DNA of 52,759 nucleotides, taken from contig JAFSTC010000101.1 of the NCBI GenBank assembly GCA_017450705.1, positions 1 through 52,759 of the forward strand, in the 5' to 3' direction. How positions within the stretch are numbered: the stretch's first letter is position 1; the number at the start of each line of letters is the position of its first letter. The translations under genes were made by a program, and so were the position numbers. The notes beneath the pieces are model-generated. The model ran no database searches. It was not told the origin of the DNA and saw only the letters and a list, made by a program, of their open reading frames with translations. The DNA comes from Lentisphaeria bacterium. GTDB lineage: Bacteria > Verrucomicrobiota > Lentisphaeria > Victivallales > Victivallaceae. Of the stretch, positions 34,166 through 42,794 are shown piece after piece.

Positions 34166-35877
34166 AGCAGCCGAAATTTCTGCCCATGACCCGGCAGGAG
34201 ATGGCAGAGGCCGGGTATGACGAACTGGATATCCTCATCGTCACGGGAGACTGTTACGTCGATCACCCCTCCTTCGGCGCGGCCATCATCGGACGGCTCC
34301 TCACCGGATGCGGCTACCGGGTGGGCATCGTCGCCCAGCCGGAATGGAGCGATCCGGAGTGCCTGCGCGTCATGGGCCGTCCCAAAATCGGCGTCGGCGT
34401 CACCAGCGGCAACATGGACTCCATGGTCAACCTCTACACGGCGGGGCGGCGCAAGCGCAAAGAGGACATGTTCAGCGAAAACGGCGTCCCCGGCCGGCGG
34501 CCGCCCCACGCGCTGCCGGTCTACACCCAGCTGGTGAAGCAGGCCTTCCCCGGCATCCCCGTCATGATCGGCGGGCTGGAAGCCAGTCTCCGGCGGATCG
34601 CCCACTACGATTACTGGCAGGACAAGATCCGTCCCTCCATGCTGGTGGACACCAAGGCGGACATCATGGTCTACGGCATGGGCGAGCGTCCGACGCCGGA
34701 GGTTTTCCGCCGCTTCGCCGCGGGGGAACCTCTCGACAATATCCCGGGCACGGCCCGGCTGCTGGGCAAAAAGGCGGCCGAGGTCTTCGTCCCCGGCGAC
34801 AGGTACCTCGAACTGCCGAGCTACGAGGAGACCCTGAAAAACCGCGACGCCCTCATGACCGCGACGAAAATGGTGGAGTCCGAAATGAATCCCTTCGGCG
34901 GTCACGGGCTGATCCAGCGCTACGGCGACCGCCTGCTCGTCATCGAGCCCCCGCCCCTTCCGCTGGAATCCGAGGAGCTCGACCGGGTGCACGAACTGCC
35001 CTACGCGCGGAGGCCCCACCCCTCCTACAAGGGCAGGATCCCCGCCTACGAGGCGATCACCACCTCGGTGCAGGCCGTGAGAGGCTGCCCCGGCGGATGC
35101 GCCTTCTGCGGTCTGGTCGCCCATCAGGGACGGTGCGTCATGAGCCGCAGCGCGGAATCCATCGAGCGGGAAGTGGACACCATTTCCTCCGATCCCCGTT
35201 TCCGGGGCACGATCAGCGACGTCGGCGGCGCCGCGGGCAACATCTTCGGCAGCACCGCCGACAGATCGATCTGCGCCAAATGCAAACGCTCCAGCTGTCT
35301 CTTCCCCAAGCCCTGCCCCAACTATCACTGCGACGGTCTCGCCCTGCGGGATCTGCTGCGGGCTCTGCGCCGGCATCCCAAAATCAAGCACGTGTTCATC
35401 AACTCGGGCATCCGGCTGGATCTGGCATTGCGCCAGCCGGAGCTGCTGGAGGAGATCATCCGCTGTCACGTCTCCGGTCATCTCAAAGTGGCCCCGGAGC
35501 ACCTCGACCCCAAGGTCCTGAGGCTCATGCGCAAAAGCTCCGCCGAAGAATTCCACCGCTTTGTGGAGATCTTCGAAAAACTCAGCAAGAAGTTCGGGCT
35601 CGAACAATACATCGTACCGCTGTTCATCTCGAACTTTCCGGGGTGCACCGACAAGGAGATGAAAACCGTTGACGATTACCTCAACTCCCGGCACTGGAGC
35701 CTTCAGCAGGTGCAGGACTACATCCCCCTGCCGATGACCATGGGGGGCGCCATGTACTACTGCGGCAAGGACCCCGACGGCAACCCGATCCCGGTCAACC
35801 GCGGTCTGGCCGAGCGGCGGCCCCAGATCCACGTGCTGAAAAAACGCCGTTCGGGAAAAGACAAGTTCCGGAAATAG
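34162..35877 (+). CDS. YgiQ-family radical SAM protein
   Basis: A 571-residue radical S-adenosylmethionine protein. It opens with a YgiQ N-terminal region (DILIVTGDCYVDHPSFGAAI near residue 23, GVTSGNMDSMVN near 76). The iron-sulfur motif is GCPGGCAFCGL (CxxxCxxC) near residue 308. A second Cys group, CAKCKRSSCLFPKPCPNYHC near 370, is typical of the family. Residues 395-550 hold the rest of the barrel (KVAPEHLDPKVLRLM). Length is at the short end for YgiQ proteins. The reaction is unknown. The start overlaps the upstream secreted-protein gene. Confidence 0.92.
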   Translation: MKQPKFLPMTRQEMAEAGYDELDILIVTGDCYVDHPSFGAAIIGRLLTGCGYRVGIVAQPEWSDPECLRVMGRPKIGVGVTSGNMDSMVNLYTAGRRKRKEDMFSENGVPGRRPPHALPVYTQLVKQAFPGIPVMIGGLEASLRRIAHYDYWQDKIRPSMLVDTKADIMVYGMGERPTPEVFRRFAAGEPLDNIPGTARLLGKKAAEVFVPGDRYLELPSYEETLKNRDALMTATKMVESEMNPFGGHGLIQRYGDRLLVIEPPPLPLESEELDRVHELPYARRPHPSYKGRIPAYEAITTSVQAVRGCPGGCAFCGLVAHQGRCVMSRSAESIEREVDTISSDPRFRGTISDVGGAAGNIFGSTADRSICAKCKRSSCLFPKPCPNYHCDGLALRDLLRALRRHPKIKHVFINSGIRLDLALRQPELLEEIIRCHVSGHLKVAPEHLDPKVLRLMRKSSAEEFHRFVEIFEKLSKKFGLEQYIVPLFISNFPGCTDKEMKTVDDYLNSRHWSLQQVQDYIPLPMTMGGAMYYCGKDPDGNPIPVNRGLAERRPQIHVLKKRRSGKDKFRK

Positions 35878-35931
35878 GCCGTTCGGCGCCGATTTTTCCG
35901 GCATATTTCGGTTTTATCCGCCTCTTTCTGC

Positions 35932-35959
35932 TTGACAAACGGGAGAATCGGGATATATT
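35932..35959 (+). promoter_or_regulatory. Promoter of the tyrosine-kinase operon
   Basis: TTGACA (35932-35937), 16 bases, TATATT (35954-35959): a near-consensus promoter. A leader of about 90 bases precedes ATG at 36059. The rest of the 181-base gap after the YgiQ gene holds only a short GC palindrome (35883-35892) followed by T's, a weak terminator at best. Confidence 0.78.
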
Positions 35960-36058
35960 ACCTGGATGTTCCCTTCGCGGGCAAGGGACGGCTTTCGACA
36001 TTTGTCCGAAAATGGAAGGGCATGACGAAATGTCAATATTCAGGAAAGGATCATCCTC

Positions 36059-37651
36059 ATGAAAGAGTACGACTTCTTCTTTTTCTTGAACCTCTTTCTC
36101 GCGAGGTGGAAAAGGATCGTTCTCTGCGCGTTCGTCGCCATGGCGGCGACGTTTGCCGTCTGCAAATACTGCATCAAGCCGGTGTACTCATCATCCGTCA
36201 CCATCTTCTGCGGGCGCATCCTGAATGAAGCCTCGCCGCAGAACATGACGCAGAGGCAGTTCATCACCGATTACACCGGTTCGCTGAATATCGGACTGCA
36301 GCTGGTGAACGACTACCGTGAACTGCTGAAATCCGACCGCATCAAGGACAAGGTCCTGGAGGCGGTGAAGCCCTATATCTCCCGGCCGAGGTTCTATTCC
36401 CACGTCATCGTCAACGCCGTACGGCAGACCCGCATCATTTCCATCGAAGTGCAGACCCATGACGCGAAACTCTGCCAGATCATGGCGAACGCCTACGCCG
36501 ACGCCTTCATCGGAGAGATCCAGAACATCATGCACATGCAGAACTCCCAGATCATCGACCGGGCGAAACTTCCCGAATGGCCCATTCAGCCGAAGCCCGT
36601 CAGGATCGCCGCCGCGGCGTTTGTCCTCGGCGGTCTGCTGGCCTACCTTTTCTTCTTCACGATGACGCTGCTCGACTCCACCATCAAAAATCCCGATGAG
36701 GCCTCGTCTCTTCTGGCGCTTCCCATGATCGGAACGATCCCCCAGGACGAAGAGCTCACCGACGAAAACTACAACGGCGATCTCGTTCTCTCCACTGCGG
36801 GCGGTTCCAAATCGACGGCGCTCTCGGAACATTTCCGCGCCGCCCGCGTGAATCTCCAGTACAGTATCGTCAGCAAGAAGGAGCAGGGGCTCGTCTACAT
36901 CATCACCAGTTCCGTTCCCGCGGAGGGCAAAAGTTTCAACGCCTCCAACCTCGCCGCCTCGATGGCTGAGTCCGGCAAGAAAGTCCTCCTCGTCAACTGC
37001 GATCTGCGCAAGCCCACGCTCCAGAAGATCTTCAAATGCCACGCCGAATTCGGACTGGTCAACTATCTCATCGGAGAAAAGAGTTTCGACGAGATCGTCC
37101 GCAGAAACGTCATGGATCTTCCTCTGGACGTGATCTTCTGCGGTCCGATCCCGCCCAACCCCGCGAAGCTCCTCGTATCGGAGGAATTCGAAAAACTCGT
37201 TGAGGAGCAGCGGAAAAATTACGACTGCATCTTCCTGGATACGCCGCCCATTCTTTCCACCGCGGACGCCGTCATGATCGGCAAATGTGCCGACGCCGTC
37301 GTGATGGTCGTGCGCTGCGGATACACCCACTCCAAGCTCGTGCAGCAGTCCATCGACGAGATCAAACGGGCGAAACTCAATCTGGTGGGCATGATCCTGA
37401 ATCGTTATCAGGACAGCGTGACGAAGCGCGGCTACGGCTACGGTTACAGCTACGGCTACGGCTACGGTTACGGCTACGGTTACGGCTACGGTTACGGTTA
37501 CGGTTACGGCGAGGATGAGCATGCACGGAAACATTCGTGGTTCTCCCGGTTGACCCGGAAGATCTTCGGTGAAAAATCTCCCCGTCATCACCACCGTCAT
37601 CATCACCGCCACACCGACGCCGGCGGGAGCGGTGACGGGCAGGATTCATGA
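36059..37651 (+). CDS. Wzz-type bacterial tyrosine autokinase with Gly-Tyr and His-rich tails
   Basis: A 530-residue inner-membrane polysaccharide co-polymerase fused to a BY-kinase. Helices at about 17-38 and 181-205 bracket the Wzz-like periplasmic part. The cytosolic kinase has Walker A SSVPAEGKS (284-292; K291), A' LLVNCDLRKP (310-319, where the usual first Asp is Asn) and Walker B IFLDTPP (391-397). The C-terminus carries 13 tyrosines alternating with Gly or Ser (residues 459-483), the autophosphorylation cluster, then a His-rich stretch (HHHRHHHRH). It would control exopolysaccharide length or export. The stop overlaps the phosphatase gene (ATGA). No glycosyltransferases are adjacent. 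Confidence 0.9.
   Translation: MKEYDFFFFLNLFLARWKRIVLCAFVAMAATFAVCKYCIKPVYSSSVTIFCGRILNEASPQNMTQRQFITDYTGSLNIGLQLVNDYRELLKSDRIKDKVLEAVKPYISRPRFYSHVIVNAVRQTRIISIEVQTHDAKLCQIMANAYADAFIGEIQNIMHMQNSQIIDRAKLPEWPIQPKPVRIAAAAFVLGGLLAYLFFFTMTLLDSTIKNPDEASSLLALPMIGTIPQDEELTDENYNGDLVLSTAGGSKSTALSEHFRAARVNLQYSIVSKKEQGLVYIITSSVPAEGKSFNASNLAASMAESGKKVLLVNCDLRKPTLQKIFKCHAEFGLVNYLIGEKSFDEIVRRNVMDLPLDVIFCGPIPPNPAKLLVSEEFEKLVEEQRKNYDCIFLDTPPILSTADAVMIGKCADAVVMVVRCGYTHSKLVQQSIDEIKRAKLNLVGMILNRYQDSVTKRGYGYGYSYGYGYGYGYGYGYGYGYGYGEDEHARKHSWFSRLTRKIFGEKSPRHHHRHHHRHTDAGGSGDGQDS
37430..37510 (+). repeat. In-frame 6-bp tandem repeat (GGYTAC) encoding the Gly-Tyr tail
   Basis: Thirteen consecutive GGC/GGT(or AGC)-TAC units encode the tyrosine cluster of the autokinase. 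Because each unit is 6 bases, slippage adds or removes a Gly-Tyr pair without breaking the frame. One unit is interrupted by Ser (AGC at 37448-37450). Confidence 0.92.
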
Positions 37652-38388
37652 AAGACCTGCATTCCCACCTTCTCCCCGGTCTGGATGACGGTGCGCAGTC
37701 CCTCGCGGACACGGAAAAGATGCTGAAAACAGCATCGGCCTCGGGGATATCCGTCATCGCCGCGACGAGCCACTATTCGCGGGAAACGGACGGGAAATAC
37801 GACGAGGCCTTCGAAAAAGCGGAGAACCTTGCTGAAAAGCATGGTATCCGGCTCCTGAAAGGAACCGAATACGATCTGGAGTACATTGCGGACGTCCCCC
37901 GGGAAAAACTGCGTCCCATCGGCGCAACGAAGTTTCTTCTGGTGGATATGAACCGCAACTATATCGTTCACGCCATGACGAATCTTTTTTTCGAACTGAA
38001 ACTCGCCGGATTTCAGATCATTTTCGCCCATCCGGAGAGGATGCTTCGGGCGGACGACCTTGACAAACTCATCAACATCCTGACCGAGAACGACATCTAT
38101 ATCCAGATGGACTCGGGGAGCCTCGTCGGACGCTACGGACATCTCGCCAGAAAAAACGCTTTCCGCATCCTCGACCGGGGCGGCTGTCATCTGCTCGGAA
38201 ACGACGCGCATAATGCGCACCATTTTCTTTTCCGGGAAAGCCGCACCATTTTAAACAAGCATTACGGTCCGGGTCTTTTCGAACTTCTTGCGGAAAAAAA
38301 TCCCTCCGCGCTTCTTGCCGGGGAAGATCTGATCCCCTCCCCGAAACGCAAGGGTTTCTGGGAACGCCTTCTGCACGGCAGAGGGTGA
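37648..38388 (+). CDS. CpsB/CapC/YwqE-type PHP tyrosine phosphatase
   Basis: A 246-residue metal-dependent protein-tyrosine phosphatase of the PHP fold. MKDLHSHLLPGLDDGAQS at the N-terminus is diagnostic. Further metal ligands are in AATSHYSRE, GTEYDLE, FAHPERM and LGNDAHNAHH. It is expected to dephosphorylate the tyrosine tail of the autokinase encoded just upstream, with which it shares an ATGA overlap. This kinase-phosphatase order is the Gram-positive CpsD/CpsB style, although the kinase here is a single-chain Wzc-like form. The end lies 15 bases from the convergent Wzz-like gene. Confidence 0.92.
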   Translation: MKDLHSHLLPGLDDGAQSLADTEKMLKTASASGISVIAATSHYSRETDGKYDEAFEKAENLAEKHGIRLLKGTEYDLEYIADVPREKLRPIGATKFLLVDMNRNYIVHAMTNLFFELKLAGFQIIFAHPERMLRADDLDKLINILTENDIYIQMDSGSLVGRYGHLARKNAFRILDRGGCHLLGNDAHNAHHFLFRESRTILNKHYGPGLFELLAEKNPSALLAGEDLIPSPKRKGFWERLLHGRG

Positions 38389-38403
38389 GTTCAACGCTCA
38401 ACG

Positions 38404-39927
38404 TTACTTCTTCAATTCTCCGCCGGAAAGAGCCGTGTGGAACCGGAGTCCCGCGTACACGCCGTTGACTGCGATGAAAAGCAGGAAGAGGATCGCGATG
38501 TAGTACTTGAGCAGGACGTGGCACCGGGAGATTTTCAAGACCTCTCCGGTCGTCACGAAAAACTGCCGGTCGGAGAGATACCGTTTCATGATCAGTTCCC
38601 GGAAGTCATGGACCTTGCCGCAGAGAAGGAGAAGTTCGTCGAACATCCTCTTCTCAAGCTGTTTGAATTGCTCGGAAGACGCGGTTTTCTTACGTTGATC
38701 GTCCTGGGTCAGCTGCTTGAGCAAGTGCTCGTAATGGGACTTGGTCGCATTGAGCTCGGCCATGTTCTCCCTGAACTGAAGCGCGTCGGCCGCGTATTTC
38801 TCACGCAGTCCGATACTCTGCGAACCGCGGATCAGCGCCGCCAGAGAGGCGAAGAAACTGCCGTCGAGATTGTTCAGAGCAAGAGACGGTTCCTGTTCGG
38901 CCTTGGCCGCCGCCTTCGAGACGGGGGCGGGATTCCTGGCCTGCAGGATGTTGATGCCTTCCGCGGCGCCCTCATACCTTTCCTTCAGAACTTCGATCCT
39001 GCGCTCGAGGTCAAGGATGGTGGAACGGAGGAACACGTCGTCAACGGTGCTTCTCTTGTAACCGGGATTTTCAAAGACAAGCATGAGAAGGGGCCGGATG
39101 CGGTGGAGTTCCAGATCCTGCAAGCGGCACAGGATGTCCTCAAGGGATTCGCCGGAAGCGAGGGAAACGTTTTGCCCCATGACCAGCGTCTGAAGATCCC
39201 CGCATGTTCTCTTCAGATCCTGACAGACCAGTCTTGCGCGGTCCAGCGTGATCAGCAAGCCGTCCGCGGCGACGCCGTCGCGCAGGGCCCGGACCCGGGC
39301 GATGGACTCTGGTCTGGGCATGACCTTCGCCTCGAGTTTGGAATAGACGTCGAACCAGGTCGCCGGCACCTGCCGGAGGATGCGGCAGCTCTCCTGCGGC
39401 GAAAGCTTCCAGAAGGAGGACATGGCGATCTGCACGGAGGAGTGATCCAGTTTCTGGAGCGCCTCGGCATATTCGTTCTCAAGAGACTTGAGTTCGACGA
39501 GCGAGATAGTCTTGCTGCGATACGCAAGCTTGCTCTGGAAAGATGCGGCAAGGACACTTTTCTCCACGTCGATCCCGCTGATGTAAAAAAGCTTGCAGAA
39601 GTCACCAAAAGGCATTTTTCTTGCGAGATCGTTGTTCTCGTAGATCTGCCGTAAAACGGCCGTCGAAATGATGTCGTTCGCGCTGAAGGGCCTGTTACTG
39701 GGATAGACGATCGTCCGGCCGTTCCGCTGCAGCTGAACGGAGATCGGGCAGACGTAAGCCGATTCGCAGGGGCAGAGAAGAAAACCGGCGAGCGCGAAGA
39801 ACAGAAGGACGGCCAGACTCGTCACGGCGAACAAAATCATCTTTTTCCAGTACCTGCGCACGAAACGGATGATCTCGCCGAAACCGATCTCCCGCGAGGA
39901 TTCTTCCAACTGAACTGAGCCGGACAT
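38404..39927 (-). CDS. Wzz-like membrane protein with long coiled coil, kinase domain absent
   Basis: A 507-residue protein with one helix near residues 30-52 and another near 475-495, enclosing a large, mostly helical periplasmic region with several coiled-coil stretches (for example SLENEYAEALQKL and ILDLERRIEVLKERYEG). This is the shape of polysaccharide chain-length determinants, but sequence support is weak and the periplasmic part is much larger than in classic Wzz. The ATG at 39927 is chosen because AGGAG lies 9 bases before it; the ATG at 39936 would abut that site. It converges on the autokinase-phosphatase pair, so a shared exopolysaccharide role is likely but inferred. Confidence 0.72.
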   Translation of the reverse strand: MSGSVQLEESSREIGFGEIIRFVRRYWKKMILFAVTSLAVLLFFALAGFLLCPCESAYVCPISVQLQRNGRTIVYPSNRPFSANDIISTAVLRQIYENNDLARKMPFGDFCKLFYISGIDVEKSVLAASFQSKLAYRSKTISLVELKSLENEYAEALQKLDHSSVQIAMSSFWKLSPQESCRILRQVPATWFDVYSKLEAKVMPRPESIARVRALRDGVAADGLLITLDRARLVCQDLKRTCGDLQTLVMGQNVSLASGESLEDILCRLQDLELHRIRPLLMLVFENPGYKRSTVDDVFLRSTILDLERRIEVLKERYEGAAEGINILQARNPAPVSKAAAKAEQEPSLALNNLDGSFFASLAALIRGSQSIGLREKYAADALQFRENMAELNATKSHYEHLLKQLTQDDQRKKTASSEQFKQLEKRMFDELLLLCGKVHDFRELIMKRYLSDRQFFVTTGEVLKISRCHVLLKYYIAILFLLFIAVNGVYAGLRFHTALSGGELKK

Positions 39928-39986
39928 ACTGTGCATCTCCTAAAATACTCCCGAACGTTCTGCCGCAAAAGTATAAACACGGCGAT

Positions 39987-40014
39987 AATTTAGCACAAAA
40001 CGGAGAAATGTCAA
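39987..40014 (-). promoter_or_regulatory. Promoter of the Wzz-like gene
   Basis: Reading leftward: TTGACA (40014-40009), 16 bases, TAAATT (39992-39987). The rest of this gap holds a small hairpin (40056-40072, CGGGAC/GTCCCG) downstream of the MBL gene that could be a weak terminator. Confidence 0.6.
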
Positions 40015-40111
40015 ATGCTCTCGAAGCGAAAGAGGAAATTTTCTGCGGCATGTCACGGGACCGGCAGTCCCGGGCCGAAGCCGCGCGAGGAGGATCTCCG
40101 GCGGTTCGCTC

Positions 40112-40906
40112 TCAGTACAGGACGACGCGGCCCGTGGGGGGCAGTTCCGCCCGCAGTGCCGGATACTTGACGCGCATGTAATCGATGAACTTCTGCGGAT
40201 CCTCGGTGTTGACGGCGAACATGTCGAAGTGCGCCGGCATCACCAGATCCGGACGGATGACGCCGGCGAGGTCCGCCGCCTCCTGAAAGGTCATGCAGCC
40301 GATGACGTCGTGGGTGAAACGCCAGGCATCCCGGCCGTTGATCGGCAGCAGGGCGAGGGAAAAATGCCATTTTCTGAGCCATGCGGCGATCCCCTCGTAG
40401 AGACAGCAGTCTCCGGCATGGTAGACGGTCACGCCGGGGCCCTCGATGACATATCCGAGATAGGGATACAGTCCGGTCTTTTCGTCCCGGTCCAGCAGTT
40501 CGTGGGCCGCGGGAACGGCGTGGATGCGGATGTCTCCGAGCGTGACGGTCTCTCCCGCGTTCATGCCGACGAGACGGTCCGCGGGAACCTCCGAAACGGA
40601 CCTGCGGACTGCTTCGGGAACGATGAAACGGGCATCGGGCGAAGCCTGGGCGATGAGGGGCCACGAGGGACGGTCGATATGATCGCCGTGGTCGTGGGTG
40701 CCGCAGACGATCCGCGCATCGGCCGCCTCCTCCGCCCGGATCATCGGCGGGATCAGCCGGTTGGATCCCGGGGAAAGATAGGGGTCGAGGTACAGGAGAT
40801 CGCTTCCGATCTTCAGCAGAAAACTGTGCTGTCCCAGGTGACAGAGGGCAAAATGCCCCGGTTCCGGCGTCAGAACGGCCATTTTTTCGAGAAGGGGATT
40901 TTTCAT
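40112..40906 (-). CDS. UlaG-like MBL-fold metal-dependent hydrolase
   Basis: A 264-residue metallo-beta-lactamase-fold enzyme. The metal motif is CGTHDHGDHID near residue 68; HAGDC near 164 and MPAHFDMF near 224 supply further ligands. Together with LYLDPYLSPGS near 37 it resembles UlaG, the L-ascorbate-6-phosphate lactonase family. The substrate here is uncertain. It begins 4 bases after the upstream SDR gene, in a three-gene operon with an alcohol dehydrogenase, so opening of a sugar lactone made by those dehydrogenases is a reasonable guess. Confidence 0.82.
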   Translation of the reverse strand: MKNPLLEKMAVLTPEPGHFALCHLGQHSFLLKIGSDLLYLDPYLSPGSNRLIPPMIRAEEAADARIVCGTHDHGDHIDRPSWPLIAQASPDARFIVPEAVRRSVSEVPADRLVGMNAGETVTLGDIRIHAVPAAHELLDRDEKTGLYPYLGYVIEGPGVTVYHAGDCCLYEGIAAWLRKWHFSLALLPINGRDAWRFTHDVIGCMTFQEAADLAGVIRPDLVMPAHFDMFAVNTEDPQKFIDYMRVKYPALRAELPPTGRVVLY

Positions 40907-40910
40907 CGGA

Positions 40911-41672
40911 TCACTCCATGCGTTTGCCGCCGTCGACGATGAGATTCTGCCCGGTGATCCCCCGCGCGCCCTCCGAAAGCAGAAAGAGCAGCGGCGGAAC
41001 GACCTCTTCCGCCGTCAGCAGAAAGGGCAGCGCCTGATCGCGGAGCAGGTCTTTTTTGTCCTGTTCGGTCACGTAAAGTTTCAGCTGTTTTTCGGTCATG
41101 ATCCAGCCGGGGGAGATCATGTTGACGCGGATCATTTCGCGGCCCAGCTCCCGGGCCAGGGCACGGGTGAAGCCCAGCAGGCCGGATTTGGCGGCGCCGT
41201 AGAGCGTGAAGGGGGCCAGACCGATCATCCAGTTGGTCGTGCCGAAGTTGACGATGCTCTTGCCCTCCCCGCGCCGGAGGAGCTCCAGCGCCGCGCGGGT
41301 CACCAGCACCGCCGGACGCAGATCGCTGTTGACGAAGGAAGCGAAGGCTTTTTCGTCCACGCCGTCGAAGTCGAGACGGCTGTCGGTGGCGGCGGCGTTG
41401 ACGAGATAATCGACCGCGCCGCCCAGAAACGCCCCGGCCTCATCGACGAAGCGGGCGATCTCCGCCGGAACGGTCAGGTCGCAGCGGATGAACAGGCCCC
41501 GGCCCTGACAGCGGGCTTCGACACGGGCCCCGGCTTCGGCGTTCCTGCCGCAGAAGGCGACGCGCATGCCCAGAGACGCCGCCTGCACCGCGATCTCCTC
41601 GCCGATGCCGGAGCTGCCGCCCGTGAGCAGCAGACTTTTCCCGGCAAAGGCCCTGTCGCTGAAAATTTCCAT
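40911..41672 (-). CDS. SDR-family oxidoreductase
   Basis: A 253-residue classical short-chain dehydrogenase. The NAD(P) site is LLTGGSSGIGEE (about 15-26). LVNAAA stands in for the NAG motif, and LYGAAKSG provides the YxxxK pair near residue 155. The usual catalytic Ser position reads Thr (FGTTNW). The C-terminal ITGQNLIVDGGKRME is typical. It lies between the ADH (15 bases) and MBL genes (4 bases), suggesting oxidation of sugar or uronate derivatives. Confidence 0.9.
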   Translation of the reverse strand: MEIFSDRAFAGKSLLLTGGSSGIGEEIAVQAASLGMRVAFCGRNAEAGARVEARCQGRGLFIRCDLTVPAEIARFVDEAGAFLGGAVDYLVNAAATDSRLDFDGVDEKAFASFVNSDLRPAVLVTRAALELLRRGEGKSIVNFGTTNWMIGLAPFTLYGAAKSGLLGFTRALARELGREMIRVNMISPGWIMTEKQLKLYVTEQDKKDLLRDQALPFLLTAEEVVPPLLFLLSEGARGITGQNLIVDGGKRME

Positions 41673-41687
41673 TCGGGCCTCCTCTCC

Positions 41688-42725
41688 TCACGGAACGTAG
41701 ACGATGACTTTGTTGCGCTCCTTTTCCCCCATGGCGGCCACGGCGTCGTGGATCTTTTCGAGGGGGAAGCGGTGGGAGACGATCAGGGAGGGATCGACAA
41801 GACCCCGCTCCATGAGCTTGACGGCGTTCTGCATCGCCAGCGGAGTCGTTCCGAAGGAAGCGTCCATCCGGCCTTCGAGGAAGTGGGTGTGTCCACCGTC
41901 CAGTTCGAACTTCTCGTGGGTGGTGATGCCGAAGACGTTCCACTTCGTCCCCCGGCGGCGCAGATCGACCATCTGCTTCACGGCCGCGATGGGACCGGCC
42001 GCCTCGATCACGAGATCGGGACCGTCGGGAATGATGTCGTAGACCTGCCGGGTGACGTCGCCGGAAAGCGCGTCGATGACATGGGTCGCGCCGCCGATGG
42101 TCCGGGCGTTGTTCCGGGCGTAGGCGCTGGCGTCGACGGCGATGAGCCGGCCCGCCCCGGCGGCTTTTGCCACCATGAGGCAGAGCAGACCGATGCCGCC
42201 CGTGCCGATGACCACCACGTCGTCGCCGACGCGGATCTCGCTCTTCTGGACGACGCCCTTCCACGCGCCGGAGAGGGGTTCCGTCAGGGCCGCCGCGTCG
42301 AAGGAGATGTTTTCGGGCTTGTGGAAGAGGCACTCCTCGCCGGTCACCATGTATTCGGCGAAGGCTCCGGGCCGTACGTTCTCCGGACCGTCGCCCCCCG
42401 TGGTGTAGGCGTGTTCGCAGTAGTGGGTGTTCCCCTCCCGGCAGTACCGGCAGACGCCGCAGTAGCCGGAGGGCTGGCAGATCACCTCGTCGCCCTCCTT
42501 GAAGTGCCGCACGCCCCGGCCGACGGCGGCGACCACGCCGGAGGGCTCGTGGCCCGGGATCAGCGGAAAGGTCACGTTCCGGCGGATCCCCTTGATCGCC
42601 TTGTAGTCCGTGGCGCAGAACCCGCAGGACCTGATGCGGACCAGCACCTCCCCGTCCCCCGGCTCCGGCGTCGGGACCTCCTCCAGAACAAGATCGTTGA
42701 AATCGTGCAGAACTGCGGCCAGCAT
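41688..42725 (-). CDS. Zinc-dependent medium-chain alcohol/polyol dehydrogenase
   Basis: A 345-residue MDR-family dehydrogenase. The catalytic zinc ligands are in SCGFCATDY and PGHEPSG. The structural zinc site is CGVCRYCREGNTHYC (about 89-103). The Rossmann motif is VVIGTGGIGLLCL near residue 172. It resembles sorbitol, threonine and galactitol dehydrogenases; the substrate is not determined. It is the first gene of the ADH-SDR-MBL operon, with a strong promoter and an operator-like palindrome. Confidence 0.92.
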   Translation of the reverse strand: MLAAVLHDFNDLVLEEVPTPEPGDGEVLVRIRSCGFCATDYKAIKGIRRNVTFPLIPGHEPSGVVAAVGRGVRHFKEGDEVICQPSGYCGVCRYCREGNTHYCEHAYTTGGDGPENVRPGAFAEYMVTGEECLFHKPENISFDAAALTEPLSGAWKGVVQKSEIRVGDDVVVIGTGGIGLLCLMVAKAAGAGRLIAVDASAYARNNARTIGGATHVIDALSGDVTRQVYDIIPDGPDLVIEAAGPIAAVKQMVDLRRRGTKWNVFGITTHEKFELDGGHTHFLEGRMDASFGTTPLAMQNAVKLMERGLVDPSLIVSHRFPLEKIHDAVAAMGEKERNKVIVYVP

Positions 42726-42772
42726 AGACTGCTCCTTTCTCCCGGATCCCGGGCGGATCTGAAACTATTTTC

Positions 42773-42786
42773 CTTATGCGTATAAG
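42773..42786. promoter_or_regulatory. Operator-like palindrome CTTATGCGTATAAG
   Basis: The outer arms CTTAT/ATAAG are perfectly inverted around a CG centre, with one mismatched pair. It sits just downstream of the -10 box of the ADH operon, around the expected transcription start. The shape resembles operators of GntR- or LacI-type sugar regulators. The regulatory role is inferred from position. Confidence 0.5.
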
Positions 42787-42794
42787 CCGCCTTT

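Noticed and set aside
37430-37510. Tandem repeat considered as a CRISPR-like array
   Set aside because: Units are 6 bases with no spacers, and they encode the tyrosine tail in frame.
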